NCBI GenBank assembly: GCA_028693445.1
Contig: JAQUVI010000001.1
Coordinates: 186,001 to 250,000, forward strand
DNA: 64,000 bases
Source: Candidatus Absconditabacteria bacterium
GTDB lineage: Bacteria; Patescibacteriota; Gracilibacteria; Absconditabacterales; Absconditicoccaceae
Direction of reading: 5' to 3'
Shown here: in pieces, positions 56,911-64,000 of the stretch
Layout: each line of letters opens with the position of its first letter
Position numbering within the stretch: the stretch's first letter is position 1
Notes under the pieces: generated by a model
Seen by the model: only the letters and a program-made list of their open reading frames with translations
Told to the model about the DNA's origin: nothing
Database searches by the model: none
Translations under genes and position numbers: made by a program

Positions 56911-57085
56911 TATTTGAGTCAGTATTCTCTATGAAACATTGTAATCTCAGAAAAGAATATTCAGTAATTGCACCAATGTTTGGCGATAATTTTCTCGTAG
57001 CACGACTCAAATGTATAAGCCCCTTGCAATAAGAGCGATTATATAAAAACAAGTGCTACGGAAAAGGAAAAACCGTAGCGTTTTT
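56911..57085 (+). promoter_or_regulatory. Attenuator- or riboswitch-like leader of the ABC exporter
   Basis: ATTTGAGTC (56912-56920) and GACTCAAAT (57004-57012) form a perfect 9-bp stem enclosing AGTATTCT / AGAATATT (56921-56928 / 56954-56961). CGTAGCAC (56996-57003) can pair with GTGCTACG (57053-57060). The same GCTACGG (57055-57061) can instead pair with CCGTAGC (57073-57079) to form a terminator followed by five T. The two folds exclude each other. A short frame (56931-57032, 33 codons) overlaps. No known riboswitch class recognised. Confidence 0.6.
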
Positions 57086-57103
57086 ATTATTTTTAAAAGA
57101 ATT

Positions 57104-58882
57104 ATGCAGAAAAACAAGCAGATTAGCCCAAAAAGAGTATTAAGATATTTTCGACAAAAATATATGACAGAAAAAAGATTTTTCTTTCCTTTAATTATTT
57201 TAAGAATCTCTCTGACTTTTATTGGTTTGTTGCCAGCAATTTATTTCAAAGAAATAATCAATGCTTTATCTTGATCTATTTGATGAGATAAAAACCAGAT
57301 TTTTGCAGTAGCAATATGACTTTTGCTTACTATTCTTTGGATTAAGCTTACAAATGTTGTCTTGTATAGAGCAGGAGATTTTATGATGATCAATATGTCT
57401 GTAAATATAATGAAGAAAATTTATTTAGAATGTTTTGATTATGTACATAGACATTCATTTAGGTTTTTTGCAAATAATTTTACTGGATCTTTGATAAAAA
57501 AAATAAATAAATTTGTTGGATCTTACGATATGATAACAGATACAATAACATTTGAACTTAGTCCAATTATATTAAATCTGATTTTTATTCTTGTTATTAT
57601 TGGATTACAAGATCGAAGACTTTCCTTGATAATGTTTGTTTGGTTTGTTGTTTATGCTGTTATACAATATTTCTTATATAAGCGAAATTATCCTTATGAA
57701 ATAAAAGCAAATGAACAAGATTCTAAAATATCATGAGTTTTATCAGATACGATTACCAATAATTTTAATATCAAAGTGTTTTCAACACTCAAAAGAGAAT
57801 ATAAAGATTTTGAATCTCAAATCACATTTTGGTCAAAGTTACAGAAAAAAAGACGATATAGAGCTATGTTAATACGATCAATAACATGATTGATGATGTG
57901 ATTTATAGAATTTATTGTGTTTTATATGGCTTTGAAGTATTGGTCTTACGATACTATAACAATCTGATTCTTTGTATTGTTACAAATGTATTTATTGAGA
58001 TTAATGGATCAATTGTGGTGAATAGGAAATGTTTTTAGACATCTTTATAGATGATTTAGTGAATCAGCAGAAATGCTAGAAATTTTGGATGAACAGCATG
58101 AAGTACAGGATTCTCCAAACGCAAAATCTTTGAAAGTACATCAATGAGCAATAAGCTTCGATAAAGTATGATTTGCTTATGAAGGTGAATCAGCTGTTTT
58201 TTCAAATTTAAGTTTTAGAGTTAAACCAGGCGAAAAAGTTGCCTTCGTCGGAGAATCCTGAGCTGGTAAAACAAGTATTATTAAATTATTATTTAGATTC
58301 TTTGATATCCAAAATTGAAAGATCCTAATTGATGATCAAGATATTAGTACAATAACCCAAGAAAGTTTGAGAAATTCTATATCTCTTGTACCTCAAGATC
58401 CAGTTTTGTTTCATAGATCAATCAAAGAAAATATTGCTTATGGAAATCCTCAAGCAACTGATGAACAAATTATAGCAGCATCAAAGATGGCTAGATGTCA
58501 CGATTTTATAATCAAACTCAACGATTGATATGATACATTGGTAGGAGAGAGATGAATTAAACTTTCTGGTTGAGAAAGACAAAGAGTTGCTATCGCAAGA
58601 GCTATATTGGAAAACAAATCAATTCTTGCATTAGATGAAGCTACTTCTGCACTTGATTCAGAGTCAGAAAAACTTATTCAAGAAGCAATGGATGAAGTTA
58701 TGAGAAGTAAAACAGTTATCGTAATTGCTCACAGACTTTCAACTGTTATGAAAATGGATAGAATTATTGTTATGGATGCATGAAAAATTATCGAAGATGG
58801 AAGTCATAGAGAACTTTTGACCAACAAAAATTGAATTTATAAAAAGTTACGAGACATCCAGAGTTGATGATTTGAAAAATAA
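57104..58882 (+). CDS. ABC exporter (fused membrane and ATPase domains)
   Basis: 592 residues. Six-helix exporter domain (residues 25-320) followed by the ATPase: Walker A GESGAGKTS (about 383-391), Q loop SLVPQDPVL, signature [15 protein letters not shown], Walker [15 protein letters not shown] and the switch His in IAHRLSTV. Half-size type IV exporter, expected to work as a dimer; substrate unknown. The C-terminus GIYKKL-x-DIQSGGF has CGA at 58850-58852, where exporters have Trp. Glycines of Walker A and the signature are TGA. The gene lies directly behind an attenuator-like leader. Confidence 0.93.
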
Positions 58883-59102
58883 AAAAACACTTTGTCATTC
58901 CCGCTTTGTTGCGAAGCTGGGGCGGGAATCTAACTAATCATCTGGATTTCCGCTCCAACTGACGAGGCGGAAATGACATACAAATTAAACCAATACTGCC
59001 TTGATGATGGATGAATTTTGTTTGTTTTTTATTGCGAGATAGGCAATAAGAAAGAATAGTTTTACTCTTTATGTATAAAAAAATTGGAAATTAATGGATG
59101 AT
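58883..59102. repeat. Nested palindromic element plus dispersed-element copy
   Basis: TGTCATT (58893 on) pairs with AATGACA (ending about 58976). Inside lie ATTCCCGC (58897-58904) / GCGGGAAT (58922-58929) and TTTCCGC / GCGGAAA, forming a two-armed fold. A third copy of the dispersed element arm (GGATGAATTTTG...TTATTGCGAG, about 58991-59040) follows. No gene seen. Confidence 0.6.
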
Positions 59103-59129
59103 AAAAAACCTGCTAATGCAGGTTTTTTC
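59103..59129. terminator. Terminator of the ValS-like gene
   Basis: AAAAAACCTGC, loop TAAT, GCAGGTTTTTT, directly after the minus-strand stop. Confidence 0.8.
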
Positions 59130-61898
59130 TTATTCTTTCATTTTACATTTATTAATCTCAAAACATAAGTCTTCAATGTCTTTTTTTGCTTTTGATATTT
59201 CGTCTTTTTTTTGATTTATTATATCAATATCCGCACCATTCGAACTAAGTTGTTGGACAAGATTTTTGAGATGTTGGATATGTTCTTCTTTTTCCTGTAA
59301 TTGCTTTTTCAAGAGAGATATTCCAGATATGCTTGGTTTGGACATAGATTTTAATCATATAGAAATATCTATTATATCTTCTTTTTGATAACCGCAAGGA
59401 ATATCTTCGTGGTGTACAAGATACAAAACCTCATCGGTATTCAAGGTTTTTTTGAATAAATACTCATTGCTTTTTGCAAATTTTATAAAATCTGGATTTG
59501 ATCTAATAAATATTCAAACTATATCATGTTTTTTCAACCCTAATCAGCTTTTCATCAAAGCAAACTTATCTATAATTTCCATAAATAGTGATATAGAATA
59601 GTTCTTTTGTATAATTGTAAAAACTTTTTGAAATCCATCATTGTTTATTGATTGTTCAAGTCAGAATATATCCAGCAATTCCTTGGTTATTGTAGGCATA
59701 TAGGGTTTAAGAAATCAAATAATTGTTATCATTATACATAAAGATATATTATTTGAATATTCAGATGGAGCAGATTTTATAAGTTCCAAATATTTTGAAG
59801 AAAAATCTTGATATATAAAATCAAAAACATGATTTACAAATACACCTACTTGTTTAGATGATTTTAATTGTTGATTTTCTTCAAAAAGAATATTAATTTT
59901 GGAAAGTATCCAAGAATCAAAAACATTAAGTTTGTCTATATTTTTTTCTATTTCTTGTTGAATTTTTTTTAGTTGAATATTTTTTGAGTCATTAAAAAAT
60001 GTTGTTTTTATATATCTACATGCATTCCAAAATTTTGCAATTGATTTATCCCAATCGTCAAAAATACCTTGTTTATATAGTTGTTTTCCATCTGTTAATG
60101 ATAATAAACCTATTCTGATACAATCAGGATGATATCTTTTAGCCAAAGAAACATCAGCTATTGGAAAATCATCAGAGTTTTTTTCATTTTTTAAAGAGGT
60201 TAATGTATCTATTTTGTTTACAAAAGGTTTTTCTAGATATTGTTGAACAAAAAGTATGTTTTTTACAGTAGTTTTCAACATATCTTCTGTTGTACAAAAG
60301 TTTATTTGATGGGCAATATCTACTGATTGTGCTTTTTCCAAAAGTAAAGCTATTGTCAGAAAATCATAACTTATCACTTGCCCATAATGTTTTATATCTT
60401 TCATTTTTGGATCAAATTTTTCAAAATCAAAACTATATTTTCAATTAGAAGTCTTTTTTAAACAAAAGGCATCATCAAGAATATCCAAAAGCTGGTTTAC
60501 GTTTTTTTCTATTCATTTTTCTCTGTCTAGATTTTGAATTACTTTTATTAATATAGAAAACTCTTTTTTTGTTTTTGGATATTTTGACTCAATTATAGAA
60601 AATAATTTTTCAAATGATTCCTGTCATCAACAATCAAAAATCATAGTCACAAATTCTTCCGCAGAAAAACTAATATCAATAAGTTTTGTTGATATACAAT
60701 GTAGAATAAATAGACCAAAAGCCAGTCATCATTTAGCTCAAGAATCATTGTAAACACTTTGTAGCCAGTCAGAATCTATTACAAAGATCGAGTCATTGTT
60801 TGTCCAAATAGGCACTGGTATTCACAAGCCTTGATGAGAAGAAGCAATTCGATATGAATTATCAATATAATCACGATTAAGTCATGTTTCAGTTACAAAA
60901 TCTTGTTCAAAAAAAGATGTAATTATTTCATCGTTCATTTTTACAAATAATCATTTCCAACTACGGAAAATTAGATGTTCTTTATCTTGCTTATATATTG
61001 GTATTGTTCATGTAAATTTCTCTGTTTTTGTAAGATTTCATATATCAGAAAGACTCTGTATAATATTTGGAAAAAACTCTTCAACAGATTTTTTAGCAAA
61101 CAATCAAGCATGTTCTGTAAAATAACCATCTTTATCTATAGCATATTTATCTATTTGAAGATTGTGATCTTTTGCAATAGCCAATCACAATTTATCATGT
61201 CCAGGGGTAACTCTATAAACTCATCAATATCTGGTAAAATCAGCTCTTTCATCTATCACAATAGGAATAGTTTTGTTTATAATAGGAATTATTGCTTCTT
61301 GTCATTTTAATTGTTTAGCTTTTTTGTGTTGTGGATGGATTGCAATTGCAACATCTCCAAATATAGTTTCTGGAGATTCTGTCATTACATCCAGAGAGTG
61401 ATTTTTGGTACTTATAAAATATTTTATTGTATAACGATTTTTTTCACTTGGTATATGTTCTACTAAATCAGAAGAAACTGGTGTTTGATATTTTGGACTT
61501 CGAAAAACCAAAAAACGATCCTCAAAAAATATACCTTTACGAAACTGTTCAGCAAAGAAATTTTGAAGCGAAAATGTAAAAGCCAAATCTTTATGTGTTT
61601 GTAAGCCAGAAATCAAAAAAGGAAGTCAGAATTGTTTTAATTGTTTCTTCAAAAAAGATATAGATGTATCAACATTGTCTTTGTGATGGTATAAATTATC
61701 TGGGAAAAAATATCATCATCAAATATGATTTCAGTAATTTAAAAAATGAATAGCATCCAAGAGGAATAATCTAAATAATTGTTGTATATCAAAAGCATTA
61801 GTATATTGCTCGGGAAGAAAAAAAAATGGATTTTGTGATGAAGAATTGTATTGGGAATTTATTTTTGTTTGTTTGTATTGTTTTGGAAAATCTATCAT
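59130..61898 (-). CDS. Valyl-tRNA-synthetase-like protein lacking HIGH and KMSKS
   Basis: 922 residues. Overall order matches ValS: a Rossmann start, an editing (CP1) domain with ESPETIFGDVAIAIHPQH and VTPGHDKLGLAIAKDH, a return to the core (SSHQGLGIPVPIW), an anticodon helix bundle (DKSIAKFWNACRYI) and a C-terminal coiled coil (SGISLLKKQLQEKEEHIQHL). The expected HIGH position reads NAFDIQQL, the KMSKS region KNEKNSDDF, and the editing TRPET is ESPET. Either it is a very divergent ValS or a paralogue that no longer aminoacylates. Many TGA glycines. Confidence 0.7.
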
Positions 61899-61928
61899 AA
61901 GACAAAAAGATTTATATAAAATGTTTTT

Positions 61929-63560
61929 TTATTTTTGCATATAAGAAAGTCTATAACCACTATATAAAAATATTGCAATAAATACAAAAAGTAAAAAGTT
62001 TTCTACTGGTCATGTTTGTATTTTTTTAACATCTTGAATCACCAAAGCTTTACCATCTTTACAGATAGCTTGCACTGCATAATATGCATATTTTTCTTGT
62101 TTAGCAGATTTGTTGAAAGGGTATTCAAATCTGGTTTCTGTTGTTTCTGTTACTTTTTGCATTTTGGAAATATCTGATGTTGCTCGTTCAGATCTATAAA
62201 TTATATATTTTTCTATGTTTTGTACAGCGCTTCGAGTAAGATAATAACGGTCTCAAATTTTTGTTTCATCGACAGTTATTCATTGTACTGTACACAAACT
62301 TTCAGAAGTGTCTCCTACGGTAGCTTTTACAATATCTGAAGCAGCTCAAAGAACTTCTCAGTTAATATCCAAAGGTACAATTCTAAAAAAATAATCTTGT
62401 CATATAGTCAAATCTTCCAATATAATTTCTTTTTTGCTAACAACAGCAGATTCGTTTAGGTTATTTTCTTCTGTTCCAAAAGTAACATTATATTTTGCAG
62501 GTTCTGTTCATTCTACTTCCCAAGTAAGAGTAAGTTTATTTTTGTATACAGAATCTCCAAATACTCTAACTTTACCGATACTTGTACCTTTTTCTACAAT
62601 TAATTTTGTGATATTTGTATATTCTTTTTTCTCTCATGCAACCAATAGATCAAGTCATACATCTATTTTACCTTCTGTATCAATCATTATCTCTTTGCTA
62701 AATACTCCAGCAGACAAAAGATCCATAGGAGCAGATCTACCATTACTCAATTTTATAGTTGCTGAAGTAACTATATCGCTTGTTGCAATTCTAAACGTAA
62801 CCTTTGTACCAGCTTTTATTGTATTACCAGGTATTACTTGAACACTATTGAATGTTCAATCAGTAAAAGGTAAATATGTAAATGAAATCAAATCAGATTC
62901 ACCCAAAATAACATTGTTTAAATCTAGTATCTTGGCTTGTAACGAATTACTTCATTGTATTAGTCAGGTTGCGTATGCAGTAAATCATCACACAGAAGAT
63001 GTTATTCATTGACTGACTAATTGATTGTTTAAATATATTTCAAAAGGAGAATTGGGTAAATCAGAAGATCATCAAATTACTTCCAATACCTCAGTTTTTT
63101 CTATACTATCTTTTATAGGAGAATTTATGATAATTTTTTTGGTAGAATCAGCTGCATTAGAGGATCAAACAAGAACTGTTTTTTCTCCTTTTATAGATTC
63201 ATCGTTGATCTCAGAAGCTATTACTATAAAAGTTCAAGCTTTTTTTATTATAAGTCATTTTGAAAATGTTTTAATTCACTGGTCTTGTGGAACAAAAGTA
63301 TATAGTCACTGACTAGGCACAGTATAATCCGCCATATCAATGTTTCATTCAACATCAATAAAAACATCTCATTCATAGTCTTTTATAACATCTCAATTTG
63401 ATTTCACCGCTTTGATTGTTACATCAACAGGAACATTAATATCAAAAGAACTAGGTTCTATTTGAACAATAAAAGCATCTGGTTGCTGTTGGGCGAAAAC
63501 TCATCAAAACAAAGCCACAAAACTCACCATAAAAATAAAATGTTTGAATATTTTTTCCAT
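61929..63560 (-). CDS. Surface protein with Ig/fibronectin-like repeats
   Basis: 543 residues. Signal peptide (FIFMVSFVALFGGVFAQQQP), a series of beta-sandwich-like segments (VDVTIKAVKSNGDVIKDYEG; KNKLTLTWEVEGTEPAKYNV, fibronectin-III-like), a last domain with ENIEKYIIYRSERATSD-type strands (AVQNIEKYIIYRSERA), and a C-terminal membrane helix (NFLLFVFIAIFLYSGY). It is likely displayed at the cell surface, perhaps in adhesion. Many glycines are TGA. It follows the partial gene at the right edge by 27 bp. Confidence 0.7.
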
Positions 63561-63587
63561 AATTTAGATACGGTATAAAAAAGATAT

Positions 63588-64000
63588 TTATCTACTATGT
63601 TCTGTTTGTATAGATATATTACCTATAGATAGATTTTTTTTGCCTCAATCAATATAATAAGCTTCTTCAACCAAAACATCTTGTGCTTTTCAGTCAAATG
63701 GAACTAATAAAATACTTTGATTATAATCAAAGGTTGAACAATCTATAGAAATAACTGTTGTCTCTTGATTTGAGTCAAAGATAGTAAAAGGACATTGTCA
63801 TGATATATTTTGCATATCAAATGAAATTTCATTACTATGATTCAATACTATTGTGATAGGAAATTTTGAAACAGAGTTTGAAAAAAATATATCCAAAAGA
63901 TTTTCACTTTGTTTATAAGCGATATCTCGTTGATTATTTTTAATTAAAGAAATCTCTGTCGCATTTAATACACTAGCTTGAAGCAAATCAGGATGTTTAA
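63588..64000 (-). CDS. Exported protein, C-terminal part (5' end outside window)
   Basis: The frame is open to the window edge; 136 residues are visible, from KHPDLLQASVLNATEISLIK to a C-terminus GNISIQTEHSR. The rest is alternating strands (ISFDMQNISGQCPFTIFDSN) with two Cys. No full family match; it may be a pilin-like or adhesin subunit given its neighbour. Glycines are TGA in three places (NISGQ, PFDGKA, YIDGG). Confidence 0.55.

Overview
The window reads as the chromosome of a very AT-rich, anaerobic, ultra-small-genome bacterium of the Absconditabacteria/Gracilibacteria (BD1-5/SR1) part of the candidate phyla radiation. Under the standard code almost every gene is shredded by in-frame TGA. 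When TGA is read as glycine, whole conserved proteins appear, for example the HflX G1 loop, the class A PBPs, RlmE and GpmI, and every gene ends at TAA or TAG. A second code change is also visible. CGA, normally Arg, sits where the families have an invariant or preferred tryptophan in about nine unrelated proteins (Nudix, A2M, CHAP, HD, YgjP, RlmE, GpmI, ABC exporter, HflX). All coordinates assume TGA=Gly; CGA is best read as Trp.

Layout. 1-2.2 kb: end of class III ribonucleotide reductase nrdD, a Nudix hydrolase, a uracil-DNA-glycosylase-like protein and nrdG (anaerobic dNTP supply and sanitation). 2.2-6.1 kb: small proteins, an IMPACT/YigZ protein, and a two-component system followed by a Spy/CpxP-like anchored protein. 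6.2-14.7 kb: a 2118-residue thioester alpha-2-macroglobulin next to PBP1C. 14.7-17.2 kb: rubrerythrin, small proteins and a WecA/MraY-type transferase. 17.4-20.3 kb: a minus-strand operon encoding a coiled-coil protein, a 771-residue transglutaminase-like protein with a beta-strand-rich tail, and a 63-residue protein. 20.4-27 kb: hflX, def, tRNA-Ser(UGA), a LysM-CHAP protein and a PBP1A. 27-28.6 kb: a surface protein.

28.9-33.7 kb: the rRNA operon in the unusual order 23S-5S-16S, with long processing stems and a 16S 3' end that lacks the CCUCC anti-Shine-Dalgarno core. This fits the near absence of SD motifs. 33.8-44.4 kb: ppa, a PrsW-like protease, a repetitive acidic protein, an RRM protein, an orphan structured RNA with its own promoter, an RNHCP protein, two single-pass proteins, an RluA enzyme, a lipoprotein, an HD hydrolase, tRNA-His, chorismate mutase, an FkbM methyltransferase and a GHKL-like protein.

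44.5-64 kb: enolase, a large unknown protein, a YgjP peptidase, RlmE, a DsbA-like protein with two truncated paralogues, a TGA-free Bacteroidota-looking secreted protein, an O-antigen ligase-like protein, a GT2, GpmI, a beta-lactamase-like protein, an ABC exporter behind an attenuator-like leader, a valyl-tRNA-synthetase-like protein that has lost both signature motifs, and two surface proteins.

The gene set points to fermentative glycolysis (eno, gpmI, ppa), anaerobic nucleotide metabolism, peroxide defence, and heavy investment in cell wall and surface. No transposase, integrase or CRISPR array was found. Minus-35/-10 pairs close to TTGACA-N16/17-TATAAT recur upstream of genes.
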